64,000 bases of DNA from DASQFQ01 sp963730115 (GCA_963730115.1 CAVSQM010000003.1:50309-114308), one strand, 5' to 3'; positions 24,760 through 33,866 are shown, counted from the first letter of the stretch. Translations and numbers: made by a program. Notes: generated by a model from the letters alone, not told the origin.

Positions 24760-25163
24760 TCACCAAGCTCACCCACAGCCCCGTCTGGGTGCTCGACCAG
24801 GACGCGGCGCTCGAGTTCTACACCGGCGCACTCGGCTTCGAGGTGCGCAACGACGTGAAGATGGACACGTTCCGCTGGCTGACCGTCGGCCCGCCGGACC
24901 AGCCCGACTTCGAGCTGATCCTCGCCTCCCCCGGCCCGCCGATGCTCGACCCGGAGTCGGCCGAGCAGATCCGGGCGATGGTGGCCAAGGGCGCGCTCGG
25001 CGCCGGCGTGTTCTCCACCGACGACTGCCAGGCCTCCTACGAGGAGCTCAAGGAGCGCGGCGTGCAGTTCCTGAACGAGCCGACCGAGCGGCAGTACGGG
25101 ATCGAGGCGACGTTCCGCGACAACTCGGGCAACTGGTTCAGCCTCACCCAGGCCGTGCCGTAG
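24756..25163 (+). CDS. VOC-family (glyoxalase/bleomycin-resistance-like) protein
   Basis: 135 aa. Two beta-alpha-beta-beta-beta units are visible: ITKLTHSPVWVLDQDAALEFYTGALGFEVRND and GVFSTDDCQASYEELKERGVQF, ending EATFRDNSGNWFSLTQ. Metal-site candidates are His7 near the start and the Glu in GIEATFRD. Members include dioxygenases, isomerases and drug-binding proteins; the activity here is unknown. Translation is coupled to the upstream AraC-type gene through ATGA. Confidence 0.9.
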   Translation: MITKLTHSPVWVLDQDAALEFYTGALGFEVRNDVKMDTFRWLTVGPPDQPDFELILASPGPPMLDPESAEQIRAMVAKGALGAGVFSTDDCQASYEELKERGVQFLNEPTERQYGIEATFRDNSGNWFSLTQAVP

Positions 25164-25186
25164 GACTTTCTTTCCGCCGTCAACTA

Positions 25187-25199
25187 TTTCATCATGAAA
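25187..25199. promoter_or_regulatory. MarR operator candidate (TTTCATcATGAAA)
   Basis: A perfect 6-1-6 palindrome ends two bases before the GTG start of the MarR-type gene and overlaps a likely -10 hexamer (TATTTC, 25185-25190). MarR proteins commonly bind palindromes of this sort at their own promoters, so autorepression is expected. Confidence 0.6.
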
Positions 25200-25201
25200 C
25201 G

Positions 25202-25660
25202 GTGCCCGCCCAGCGGCTGCCCACTCAGCGGGGTCTCGAGCGCCTGGCGGCGTGGTCGGAGCTGCACCGCGTGGACACGCTGCTGCGCGGTGAGCTCAGC
25301 CGCCGGCTCGAGGAACACGCGGGCACGACGCTGCTCGAGCATGAGGCGATCCACCGGCTCGTGATCGCGCCGGGGCGGCGGCTGACCATGTACGAGCTCG
25401 CCGACGCGCTCCTGGTCAGCCGCAGCGGGGCCACGCGCCTGATCGACCGGCTGGAGGAGCGCGGGTGGGTCAGCCGCCGGGTCGCGCAGCAGGACCGCCG
25501 CGTGGTGCGGGCCGAGCTGACCCGCGAGGGAGCGGCGGCGTTCGCGCACATGGGCGCGGTGTTCGCCGCCGCCTTCGAGGAGCGCTTCGGCGGCGTCCTC
25601 TCCGACGAGGACGTCGCCGCGCTGCGGGCGGTGCTCGCGAAGCTGCTGGCCGCTACCTGA
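25202..25660 (+). CDS. MarR-family transcriptional regulator
   Basis: 152 aa, GTG start. Winged helix-turn-helix at about 40-110: LEHEAIHRLVIAPGRRLTMYELADALLVSRSGATRLIDRLEERGWVSRRV followed by the wing AQQDRRVVRAELTREG. N- and C-terminal helices supply the dimer interface. A palindrome sits at its start. The B12-sensor gene begins 42 bases downstream on the same strand, making a probable two-gene unit. Confidence 0.93.
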   Translation: MPAQRLPTQRGLERLAAWSELHRVDTLLRGELSRRLEEHAGTTLLEHEAIHRLVIAPGRRLTMYELADALLVSRSGATRLIDRLEERGWVSRRVAQQDRRVVRAELTREGAAAFAHMGAVFAAAFEERFGGVLSDEDVAALRAVLAKLLAAT

Positions 25661-25689
25661 GCTTCGCCGGTGCGGCCGGCCGCACCGCG

Positions 25690-25695
25690 TATCGT
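25690..25695 (+). promoter_or_regulatory. leaderless -10 element (TATCGT) for the B12-binding gene
   Basis: TATCGT ends seven bases before ATG at 25703. Confidence 0.4.
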
Positions 25696-25702
25696 TCGCC
25701 AC

Positions 25703-26374
25703 ATGGACGTCGGCGGCCACCGCCTGGCGTACCTCGAAGCGCTGCAGGCGCGCGACGCGGTCGCCGCTCGAGCCGCGGTCGACGCCGCGCTCGACGACGA
25801 CGTGCCCGTGGCCGACGTCTACCTCGAGATCCTCCGCCCGGCCCTCCATGCGATCGGGCACGACTGGGCCGCCGGCGACATCGACGTCGCGCACGAGCAC
25901 TACGCGACCGCGGTGACCATGACCGTGCTGGGCGCGCTCGGGCCGCGGATGCGCGCGGCGCCCAAGGACGGCCGGCTCGCGGTCGTCAGCGGCAGCCCGG
26001 AGGAGCGCCATGGGCTCGGGCTGCAGATGGTCGCCGACTTCCTCGAGGGCGACGGCTGGGAGGTGCTCAACCTCGGCCCCTCGACGCCCGCGCAGGACCT
26101 CGCGCGGCTTGCCGACGCCGAGCAGGCCGACGTCGTCGCGCTGTCGACCTCGACGCCCGCCGGGCTGCCCGGCGCCGCGGAGGCGCTCGCCGAGCTGAAC
26201 GGCCTGCGGCCGCGACCGACGATCGTGCTCGGCGGCCAGCTGTGGACCGGCGAGGCGCGCGGAGAGGCCGAGGCACTGGGCGCGGACCTCGTGCTCGACG
26301 ACCCGCGCGAGCTGATCGCCTGCCTGCGCGAGCGCTTCCCGCCGCTTAATCCCGACATAGAGGAGCGCAGCTAG
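25703..26374 (+). CDS. stand-alone cobalamin-binding sensor (CarH/LitR-like light/B12 module without DNA-binding domain)
   Basis: 223 aa. Residues 1-80 form the four-helix B12-binding-2 cap with the W-x9-EH pattern (W55, E65-H66) known from the photoreceptor CarH/LitR. Residues ~90-215 are the Rossmann B12 domain with ExHxxG (E101, H103, G106), whose His is the lower cobalt ligand, and later ALSTSTPAGLPGAAEAL and IVLGGQLWTGE. CarH itself carries a MerR helix-turn-helix; here none is present, and a MarR gene sits just upstream. A partner-type light or B12 response is inferred. Confidence 0.82.
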   Translation: MDVGGHRLAYLEALQARDAVAARAAVDAALDDDVPVADVYLEILRPALHAIGHDWAAGDIDVAHEHYATAVTMTVLGALGPRMRAAPKDGRLAVVSGSPEERHGLGLQMVADFLEGDGWEVLNLGPSTPAQDLARLADAEQADVVALSTSTPAGLPGAAEALAELNGLRPRPTIVLGGQLWTGEARGEAEALGADLVLDDPRELIACLRERFPPLNPDIEERS

Positions 26375-26377
26375 GGT
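26372..26377 (+). promoter_or_regulatory. leaderless -10 element (TAGGGT) for the transglycosylase gene
   Basis: TAGGGT ends seven bases before GTG at 26385 and overlaps the stop of the B12-sensor gene. Confidence 0.4.
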
Positions 26378-26384
26378 CGAATGG

Positions 26385-27850
26385 GTGCTGCGTCAGCCGC
26401 GCCGATTGATCCTGCTCGCCGTCGTCGTCCTCGCCCTCGTGGCGATCGCCGGCCTGCTGCGCCGTGAGGACACGGCGCTGCCCGGCGGCCAGCCGGCGGT
26501 GCCGACGCCGCCGGGAGCGGAGACGGATCGCGAGCGCACGCCGCTGCCCGACCCGTTCGCCTACGACCCCGAGCGGCGCAAGGAGTTCGAGCAGCGCGCG
26601 GCCGCCGGCACCAGCCACGTGCTCTACGCCCGCTCGCCCGGCGGCGCCGGCGCGACCGCGCAGCGGGTCGCGCGGTGGCGGCCGCAGGTCGAGGCCGCGG
26701 CCGAGGCGGCCGGCGTCGACCCCGACCGGCTCGAGGCGCTGGTGTTCCTCGAGAGCGCGGGTCGCTCCGACGCGATCGCCAGCGACACCGAGGGCGCCGT
26801 CGGCCTCACCCAGATCCTCGCCGAGACCGGCCAGAACCTGCTCGGCATGCAGATCGACGTCGCCCGCAGCCGCCGGTACACGCGCCGCATCCGCCGCGAG
26901 CTGCTGCGCGGGCGCGTGCTCGAGGTCCAGAAGCTGCAGCGCGCCCGCGCCCGCGTCGACCAGCGCTTCGACCCCGAGCAGGCGCTGATGGCCACCGCGC
27001 GCTACCTGAAGCTGGCCAAGGACCGCTTCGAGCGCGAGGACATGGCCTTCGTCTCGTACCACATGGGCATGGGCAACCTCGAGAGCGTCCTGCGCGCCTA
27101 CGGCGAGGACGACGTGCCCTACACGCAGGTCTACTTCGACTCGACGCCCGTCCGCCACGCGGCCGCCTACGCGAAGCTCGCCTCGTTCGGCGACGACTCC
27201 TCGAACTACTGGTGGAAGCTCGGCGCCGCCGAGCGGATCATGGAGCTGAGCCGCGAGGACGCCGGGCAAGCTCGCCGCGCCTGCAGGCGGCGCAGACCGC
27301 CAAGGCGTCGGCGGAGGAGGTGCTGCACCCGCCGGGCTCGACGCCGCGCTTCACGACCGCCGGGGAGCTGCGGGCCGCGTGGGAGGACGAGCAGATCGTC
27401 GCGTTCCCGGAGAACGAGCGCGTGACCGGGCTGCGCGGCGACCGGCGCATGGGCGAGCTCGCGCCGACGGAGCGCGCGCTCTACCGCGGCCTGCGGCCGG
27501 AGGCGCTCGCCACCGCGCTCTACATCGGCGCCCAGGTGCGCGCGCTGTCCGGCCAGTCGCCGCTGATCGTCACCTCGACGGTGCGCGACGACGCCTACCA
27601 GCGGCGGCTCGTCAGCCGCAACCGCGAGGCGACGCGCGGCTACTCGCTGCACACGACCGGCTGGGCGTTCGACATCGAGCGCCGCTACCGCTCCAGGACG
27701 CAGGCGCGGGCCTTCCAGTTCGTGCTCGACCGCCTGCAGGTGCTCGACGCGATCGCCTGGGTGCGCGAGCCGAACGCGATCCACGTCACGGCGGCCGAGG
27801 AGGGGAAGGCGCTGCTGCCGTTGCTCGACCGGGTACAACCCGCGGGATGA
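26385..27850 (+). CDS. lytic transglycosylase with C-terminal peptidase-like domain; two indels at ~27265 and ~27277
   Basis: GTG start; an N-terminal anchor helix (LILLAVVVLALVAIAGLL) targets it outside the membrane. An SLT-type domain covers about 95-290, with catalytic E123 in FLESAG and GAVGLTQI. Then AERIMELSREDAG is followed by two extra bases within ~12 nt; correcting both restores KLARLQAAQTAKASAEEVL and a second domain (SLHTTGWAFDIERR ... AIHVTAAE) with the HxxGxAxDI and terminal His pattern of DUF5715/D,D-carboxypeptidase-like proteins. It probably cleaves both glycan and peptide of peptidoglycan. The 3' end overlaps the next gene (ATGA). Confidence 0.78.
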
Positions 27851-28726
27851 CCGACGCCGTCCGCACCCCCGATCCGCTGCTCGAAGGCCTCCCCGACTTC
27901 CCCTACGCCCCGCACTACCGCACGGTCGACGGGCTGCGCATCGCCCACGTCGACGAGGGCGACGGCCGGCCGGTGGTGATGTGGCACGGCGAGCCGACCT
28001 GGGGCTACCTGTGGCGGCACGTCCTGCCGCCGGTGCGCGACGCCGGCCACCGCGTCGTCCTGCCCGACCTCGTCGGCTTCGGGCGCTCCGACAAGCCGCT
28101 CGAGCGCGACTGGTACTCCTACGACCGCCACGTCGAGATGGCCGCCACGCTGCTCGAGGACCTCGACCTGCGCGACGCGACGTTCGTCGTCCACGACTGG
28201 GGCGGCCCGATCGGGCTGCGGCTGGCGGTCGAGCACCCCGACCGCGTCGCGCGGCTCGTGATGATGGACACCGGCCTGTTCACCGGCGAGCAGCCGATGA
28301 GCGACGCCTGGCACGCGTTCCACGCCTTCGTCGAGCGCACCGAGGACCTGCCGGTCGGGATGCTCGTGCGCCGCGGCTGCCACCGCGACCCGGGCGACGA
28401 CGTCGCCGCCGCCTACGACGCGCCGTTCCCCAACGTCACCTCGAAGGCCGGCGCGCGGGCGTTCCCCGGCCTGATCCCGCAGACGCCCGGACGCGCCCGG
28501 CGCCGCGGCGGGCAAGCGGGTGCTGGACGCGCTGCGCGAGGACGAGCGGCCGATGCTGATGCTGTGGGCCGACCAGGACCCGGTGCTGCCGCCCAAGGTC
28601 GGCGAGGCGTTCGCCAAGGCGCTCGGGCAGCCGTCACCCCGCCTCGTCGCCGAGGCGGGGCACTTCCTGCAGGAGGACCAGGGGCCGGCGGTCGGCGCGG
28701 CGATCGCCGACTGGCTCGGCGCCTAG
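27847..28726 (+). CDS. haloalkane-dehalogenase-like alpha/beta hydrolase, one frameshift (~28490)
   Basis: ATG overlaps the transglycosylase stop. Dehalogenase-type motifs: HGEPTWGYLW at 47-56 and nucleophile D117 in HDWGGPIGLR. After one extra G at about 28490 the frame resumes with DAPGAAAGKRVLDAL, LMLWADQDPVLP (acid) and the catalytic His in EAGHFLQEDQG, ending at 28726. An Asp nucleophile rather than Ser favours haloalkane dehalogenase or epoxide hydrolase over esterase. Both parts are well conserved, so the break is probably a sequence error. Confidence 0.8.
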
Positions 28727-29622
28727 GCGGCGGCAGGCGCCTTCGGCTCGTCGGCGCTCGCCTCGGCCACGACCGCCTCGGCGGCCGGCGCGCTGTTGGC
28801 GGCGCGCTGCTCGTAGGCCGCGCGGGCGCTCTTGTCGGCGTGCATCAGCGCGCTGCCGTTCATCTTGCGCCCCAGCCACTCGCCGAACGATCGCGGCGTC
28901 AGCGCCGACGAGCGCACGAGGCGCACGAGCGACTTCGGCACGAAGACGTCGAAGCGGCCGAACTTGAGCGCGTCGACGACCGCCTCGGCGACATCCTCGG
29001 GCGTCGAGCGCTTGACGCCCTTGAGCTCGGTCGTGCCGGCCGCCAGCTCGGTGTTGACGAAGGCCGGCATCACGACGTGGACCTCGACGCCGGTGCCGTG
29101 GAGCTCGGCGCGGATCGACTCCGAGAGGCCGACGACACCGTGCTTGCAGGCCGAGTACGTCGCGCCGCCGGGCGCACCGAACTTGCCGGCGATCGAGGCG
29201 ACGTTGACGATGTGGCCGCGGCCGCGCGGCTTCATCCGCCGCATGCCCTCCTTGGAGCCGTGGATGACGGCGTGGAGGTTGAGCTCGAGCTGCCGGATCG
29301 CGGTCGCGTCGCTCTCCTCCTCGAACGGGCCCACCGGCATGATCCCCGCGTTGTTGACGATCACGTCGATCGGGCCGAGCCGCTGCTCGACCTCGTCGAG
29401 CGCCGCGGTGAAGGCGGGCCGGTCGGTCACGTCGAGCGCGAGGCCGATCGCGCCGCCCCCGGCCTCGGTCGCGGCCTCCTCGGCGACGACGCCGTCGAGG
29501 TCGGCGATCGCGACGCGCACGCCCTCACGGGCCAGCGAGCGCGAGATCGCCCGGCCGATGCCGCGGCCGCCGCCGGTGACGACGGCCACCTTTCCGGCCA
29601 GGGAGCGGGGCTGTTTTGCCAT
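28723..29622 (-). CDS. short-chain dehydrogenase/reductase
   Basis: 299 aa from ATG 29622, with AAGGAGG ten bases upstream on its strand. Classical SDR: TGGGRGIG (about 16-23), VNNAGIM, catalytic Ser in NVASIAG, and YSACK. The C-terminal ~60 residues (LTPRSFGEWLGRKMNGSALM, then an Ala/Glu tail) extend past the usual 250-aa core, as in a group of actinobacterial SDRs of unknown substrate. It converges on the dehalogenase-like gene with a 4-nt overlap. Confidence 0.92.
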   Translation of the reverse strand: MAKQPRSLAGKVAVVTGGGRGIGRAISRSLAREGVRVAIADLDGVVAEEAATEAGGGAIGLALDVTDRPAFTAALDEVEQRLGPIDVIVNNAGIMPVGPFEEESDATAIRQLELNLHAVIHGSKEGMRRMKPRGRGHIVNVASIAGKFGAPGGATYSACKHGVVGLSESIRAELHGTGVEVHVVMPAFVNTELAAGTTELKGVKRSTPEDVAEAVVDALKFGRFDVFVPKSLVRLVRSSALTPRSFGEWLGRKMNGSALMHADKSARAAYEQRAANSAPAAEAVVAEASADEPKAPAAA

Positions 29623-29669
29623 GGGGAAGGGGTCCTCCTTGGAAAGCTACGGTCCTGAAACCGTAGCGG

Positions 29670-30530
29670 CTACAGGTACGCCCCGCTCGGGAGATAGGGC
29701 GAGAACGGACCCACGTCGCCGCGCACGTAGACCGCTCCGCCGGGCTTCAGCGCCAGCCCCGCGTCGAGCACCGCGCGCACCGCCCACTGCTGCGACGAGG
29801 TGATCCACTCGACGTGGGCCTCGCGGTCCTCCGGCGCGGCGGCGAGGGCGGCGTGGAGGAGGTCGCGGGCGGCCGCCTCGTCGAGCGCGGCGAGCAGGTT
29901 GATGCCGTTGCCGCCGAGCACCGCGTAGCCGCGCTCCGGATACACGAACAGGCGCCCGTGGGCGCGCAGCAGGGCGGCGATGTCGCTGCCGTGGGCGGCG
30001 CCGCGGACGGCCCGGTCGACCGCCTCGGTGAGCGGCAGGTCGCTCGCGTCGCCCTCGCGCACGGTGGCCGGATGCGCGATCCGGGGGTGGCCGGAGGCCC
30101 CGAAGCTCGGGTGGGCCTCGAAGCCGGCGCGCGAGTAGGCCCGCAGCGCCCGCGGGTCGGGCGAGGCGAGGATGATCGCGCCCCGCTCGCCGCCGCCCGC
30201 GTACTCCAGCGAGCGCTCGAGCAGCGCGCGGCCGACGCCCAGCGACTGGTAGTCCGGCAGCACGACCAGCAGCGACAGGCCCCACACGCCCTCGCGGTCG
30301 AGCGCCAGCGCGACGCCGACCATCCGCCCCTCGTCCTCGGCCACCCAGGCGCCGCCGGGGTCGCGCTCGAACAGCTGCTGGATCCGCACGATCGCGGGCA
30401 TCAGCGGCGGCGGTGGCGACGGCGGCTCGTTCAGCCGGCGGCTGAGGTCGGCGAAGGTCACCACGGAGACGTGGTGGATCGCGACGTCGTCCTCGGCGCG
30501 CATGGGGCGGATCGTCGGCACGTCGGGCAT
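29670..30530 (-). CDS. GNAT acetyltransferase, probable two-lobe protein
   Basis: 286 aa from ATG 30530 (an ATG at 30542 would overlap the divergent gene). The N-terminal half is a full GNAT fold: TIRPMRAEDDVAIHHVSV, AWVAEDEGRMVGVALA, and acetyl-CoA motif LPDYQSLGVGRALLERSL, then SPDPRALRAYSRAGFE. The C-terminal half (DASDLPLTEAVDRAVRGAAHG to PFSPYLPSGAYL) looks like a second, degenerate GNAT lobe without the acetyl-CoA loop. The acceptor is unknown. Confidence 0.85.
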   Translation of the reverse strand: MPDVPTIRPMRAEDDVAIHHVSVVTFADLSRRLNEPPSPPPPLMPAIVRIQQLFERDPGGAWVAEDEGRMVGVALALDREGVWGLSLLVVLPDYQSLGVGRALLERSLEYAGGGERGAIILASPDPRALRAYSRAGFEAHPSFGASGHPRIAHPATVREGDASDLPLTEAVDRAVRGAAHGSDIAALLRAHGRLFVYPERGYAVLGGNGINLLAALDEAAARDLLHAALAAAPEDREAHVEWITSSQQWAVRAVLDAGLALKPGGAVYVRGDVGPFSPYLPSGAYL

Positions 30531-30540
30531 GATCCCGACC

Positions 30541-31363
30541 ATGGAGACATTCCGCCACGAAGGGCGAACCCTGGCCTTCAGCGACTACGGCGACGGCCCG
30601 CGCGTCGTCGTGCTCCTGCACGGGCTGCTGCTGAGCCGGCGCATGCACGAGCCGCTCGCCAGGGCGCTGGCCGAGCGCGGCAACCGCGTGGTCACGCTCG
30701 ACCTGCTCGGCCACGGGCAGTCGGAGCGGCCGCTCGACAAGGGCTGCTACTCGATGAGCCTGTTCGGCGAGCAGGTGATCGCGCTGCTCGACCATCTCGG
30801 GATCGAGGACGCGGTCGTGCTCGGCACGTCGCTGGGCGCCAACACCGCGCTCGAGGCGGCCGCGCTCGCGCCCGAACGGCTGCGCGGCATGGTGATCGAG
30901 ATGCCCGTGCTCGACGGCGCGCTGCTGGCCTGCGCGCTCGCCTTCACGCCGCTGATGATCGCGCTCAGCTTCGGCGAGCCGCTGATGCGCGCGGTGCAGG
31001 CCGGCGCCCGCCGCGTGCCGCGGCTGCCGTGGGCGGCCGACATCCTCGTCGACACGGTGCGCCAGGATCCCGCGCCCGGCGCCGCCGTGCTCCAAGGCCT
31101 GTTCTTCGGCCGCATCGCGCCGCACCGCTCGGAGCGACGGCGGATCCAGACGACCACGCTCGTCATCGGCCACCGCCGCGACCCGGTCCACCCGTTCTCG
31201 GACGCCGGCATGCTCGCCGAGGAGCTGCCGAACAGCCGCCTGCTCGAGGCGAGCTCGATCATCGAGCTGCGCGTCGCCCCCGCAGCGGCTCACCAACGAG
31301 ATCGCCGACTTCATCGACGAGTGCTGGAAGCCGCAGCCCGCGCGGGTTCGCAAGGCGGGCTAG
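30541..31363 (+). CDS. alpha/beta hydrolase, one frameshift near the 3' end (~31279)
   Basis: METFRHEGRTLAFSDYGDGP at 30541. Oxyanion segment LLHGLLLSRRMHEPLA, GHGQSERPLDKG, and nucleophile elbow GTSLGAN (about residues 97-103). A C-run at 31277-31281 has one base too many; correcting it gives ELRVAPQRLTNEIADFIDECW and the stop at 31363 instead of an Ala/Arg-rich run-on. CATGAT seven bases before the ATG may be its -10 element. It is divergent from the GNAT gene with about 10 bp between starts. Confidence 0.82.
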
Positions 31364-31369
31364 TAGCCT
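31364..31369 (+). promoter_or_regulatory. -10 candidate (TAGCCT) for the DUF3105 gene
   Basis: TAGCCT ends nine bases before GTG at 31379 and directly follows the stop of the upstream hydrolase. Confidence 0.35.
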
Positions 31370-31378
31370 CCTCGTCCG

Positions 31379-32087
31379 GTGTCGAGCAGGCAGCAGGAAA
31401 AAGAGCGCCGCCGCCAGGAGCGGCTCGAGCGCGAGCAGGCGGAGGCCAAGCGGGCATCGCGCCGCAAGCGCATGCAGCTGGCCTTCGGCGGCCTGCTCGC
31501 CGTCGCGGCGATCGCCGCCGTGGTCGTGGTCGTCCTGATCGGCAGCGGCGGGGACGACGGCGGGCCCAGCCAGGCGAGCAGCAACAGCGCCGCCGCCGCG
31601 CAGCTCCCCGAGCCAGGCCACCTCCGACCTCGCGGAGGCCGCCAAGGCCGCGGGCTGCAAGCTCAACAACCCGGCCTACGAGGGCGCCAACCACGAGGAG
31701 AAGGCCTTCAAGGCGTCGGATTACAAGACCAACCCGCCGACGTCGGGCAACCACACGCCCGACTGGTACGAGGACGGCATCTACGCCGCCGGCGACACGC
31801 CGGAGCTCGGCAAGCTCGTGCACCCGCTCGAGCACGGCCGGATCGAGGTCCAGTACAAGCAGGGCACCGACGCCGAGACGGTCGGCAGGCTCGAGGCGCT
31901 GCTGGCCGAGCAGCAGGAGGGCTACCACATGCTCCTGTTCGAGAACACCACGGGCATGGACTCCGCGGTCGCCGCCACGGCCTGGACGCACTCGCTCACC
32001 TGCCCGGAGATGAACGACAAGGTGTTCGACGCGATCCGCACCTTCCGGACGCGCTACATCGACAAGGGCCCGGAGCGCGTCCCCTAG
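31379..32087 (+). CDS. DUF3105 membrane-anchored protein, one frameshift (~31616)
   Basis: A highly charged start (SSRQQEKERRRQERLEREQAE) is followed by one anchor helix (LAFGGLLAVAAIAAVVVVVLIG) and a Ser/Ala linker. One extra base at about 31616 breaks the frame after LPEP. In the next frame the DUF3105 domain reads GCKLNNPAYEGANHEEKAF, NPPTSGNHTPDWYEDGIYA and LVHPLEHGRIEVQYKQGTD, ending IDKGPERVP at 32087. The conserved SGxH...HPLEHG histidines suggest metal or ligand binding. Function unknown. It converges on the sugar-transferase gene. Confidence 0.8.
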
Positions 32088-32707
32088 GAGGAGCTGCGGG
32101 GCGGCTCGCGCCAGCCGCCCGTCTCGCCGCGGTACAGCCCGTGGCCGGTGACGACCATCTGCACGGTCCGCCAGAGGATCTTGAGGTCGAGCAGGAGCGA
32201 GACGTGCTCGACGTACCAGAGGTCGAGCTCGATGCGCTCGTGCCACGGCAGCGACGCGCGGCCGTTGATCTGCGCCCAGCCGGTGATGCCGGGCCGCACC
32301 GAGAGCCGGCCGCGCTGGAGATCGGTGTAGCGGTCGACCTGCACCTGCACGGTCGGGCGCGGGCCCACGAGCGACATCTCGCCGCGCAGCACGTTGATCA
32401 GGTTCGGCAGCTCGTCGATCGACAGCCGCCGCAGCCACGCGCCGGTGCGCGTGATGCGGTCGTCGCCCTTGTCGACGATCAGCCCGGCGCCCATCGCCTC
32501 GGCGCCGGTGACCATCGTGCGCAGCTTGTAGAGCTCGAACGGCGCGCCGTCGCGGCCGACGCGGCGCTGGCGGTAGATCGGGTGGCCGTGCGTCTCGAGC
32601 CGGATGAACAGCGCGACGACCGCGAGCGGGATACCGAGCACGAGCAGCGCCGCCGACGCCAGCACGACGTCGAGCGCGCGCTTGGCCAGGTAGCCGGGAT
32701 GGCTCAT
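32084..32707 (-). CDS. undecaprenyl-phosphate sugar-1-phosphate transferase (WcaJ/PglC type)
   Basis: 207 aa, the small PglC-like form. One N-terminal helix (RALDVVLASAALLVLGIPLAVVALFI) precedes the catalytic region: YRQRRVGRDGAPFELYKLRTM, DDRITRTGAWLRRLSIDELPNL, GEMSLVGPRP, and PGITGWAQINGRASLPWHERIELDLWYV. It transfers a sugar-1-phosphate to the undecaprenyl carrier, the first step of a surface polysaccharide or glycan. Its ATG overlaps the glycosyltransferase stop. Confidence 0.94.
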   Translation of the reverse strand: MSHPGYLAKRALDVVLASAALLVLGIPLAVVALFIRLETHGHPIYRQRRVGRDGAPFELYKLRTMVTGAEAMGAGLIVDKGDDRITRTGAWLRRLSIDELPNLINVLRGEMSLVGPRPTVQVQVDRYTDLQRGRLSVRPGITGWAQINGRASLPWHERIELDLWYVEHVSLLLDLKILWRTVQMVVTGHGLYRGETGGWREPPRSSS

Positions 32708-33831
32708 CGCGTGCCCTCCGGCGCGTCCCAGCCCGCCGGCGTGCCGTGGCGCAGGTGGTCGTAGAGGCCGGCGGCGAGCGAGGCGGTGGTGAGCACGTAG
32801 TAGCGGGCGAGCAGCAGCGGCTTCGCCGTGCTCGACCCGCCCGCCAGCGCCGCCGCGAGCAGCGCCGCGTGCGCGGCGAGGGCGAGCCGCTGGACCGGCC
32901 GGTCGCGGCCGGCGAGCGCGCTCAGCACGATCGCCACGTGCAGCGCGGGCGCGGCGTAGCGCAGCAGCCGGTGCGAGGCGATCATCAGCGCGTAGAGCGG
33001 CGGGTAGCCGCGCGGGTCGAGCAGCCCGCCGCGCAGGACGATCGGCCACGCGTGGCTCATCATCCGCCGCTTGCGGCGCCACTCGCCCTCGATCGTCGGG
33101 ACCATCTTCTCGGTCGCCACCGCGCCCGGCTCGTAGACCGCGCGCCAGCCGCGCTTGACCATCAGCGACGGGAACGAGAGGTCGTGACCCATCACCGGGT
33201 CGACCTCGACGTAGGCCTCCGGCCGCACGGCGTAGATCGCGCCGTTGCCGGCGGTGACCGACGCGAGCGCGGACTCCTGCGCGCGCAGCCACAGCTCGTA
33301 GCGCCAGTAGGCGCCCTCCTGGTTCGTGCCGCCGTCGGCCACGAAGCGCACGCGGCCGCAGACGTAGCCGACCTGCGGGTCGGCGAAGCGCGCCGCGAGC
33401 CGCTGGAGCGCGTCGGGGGCCCAGGCGGCGTTGGCGTCGCCGAACACCAGCAGATCGCCGGAGGCGGCCCGCACGGCGGCGTCCTGGGCCCGCACCTTGC
33501 CGCCCCGTGGCAGCTCGAGCACCTGGTCGGCGCCGGCCGCCCGCGCGAGCTCGGCGGTGCGGTCGGGGCGGGCGGGATCGGATTCTGCGCCGCCGTCGAC
33601 GGCGACGATCAGCTCGAGCGCGTCACGCGGCCAGTCGAGCGCGAGCGCGTTGGCGACCTTGGCCGCGATCACCTCCTCCTCGCGGTAGGCGGCGACGATG
33701 AGCGAGACCCGCGGGCGCGTGGCCGGTGCGGGCGCCACGTCGCGGTCGCCGCGCACGCGCCGCAGGGCCCACAGGAACGGGCCGTAGAGCGCCTGCGCCC
33801 ACACGAGCAGCAGCGACGAGATCCAGAACAC
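32704..33831 (-). CDS. family 2 glycosyltransferase, membrane-associated
   Basis: About 375 aa from GTG 33831 (GTG 33858 is the alternative but overlaps the divergent gene). A first helix is followed by a GT-A domain: VSLIVAAYREEEVIAAKV, VAVDGGAES, GKVRAQDAAVRAASGDLLVFGDANAAW (DxD-like DAN), GNGAIYAVRPEAY and MGHDLSFPSLMVKRGW, then RRKRRMMSHAWPIV. Two or three C-terminal helices complete it. It extends a polysaccharide repeat unit on the inner membrane face and is coupled to the sugar-1-phosphate transferase. Confidence 0.9.
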   Translation of the reverse strand: MFWISSLLLVWAQALYGPFLWALRRVRGDRDVAPAPATRPRVSLIVAAYREEEVIAAKVANALALDWPRDALELIVAVDGGAESDPARPDRTAELARAAGADQVLELPRGGKVRAQDAAVRAASGDLLVFGDANAAWAPDALQRLAARFADPQVGYVCGRVRFVADGGTNQEGAYWRYELWLRAQESALASVTAGNGAIYAVRPEAYVEVDPVMGHDLSFPSLMVKRGWRAVYEPGAVATEKMVPTIEGEWRRKRRMMSHAWPIVLRGGLLDPRGYPPLYALMIASHRLLRYAAPALHVAIVLSALAGRDRPVQRLALAAHAALLAAALAGGSSTAKPLLLARYYVLTTASLAAGLYDHLRHGTPAGWDAPEGTR

Positions 33832-33866
33832 GGCGCGCCATGCTGGCAGGCGGCACACTTCGGAGG

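Noticed and set aside
25463..26349. Plus-strand 290-codon frame overlapping the MarR and B12-sensor genes
   Set aside because: It is an Arg/Gly-rich frame shadowing two genes with clear domains.
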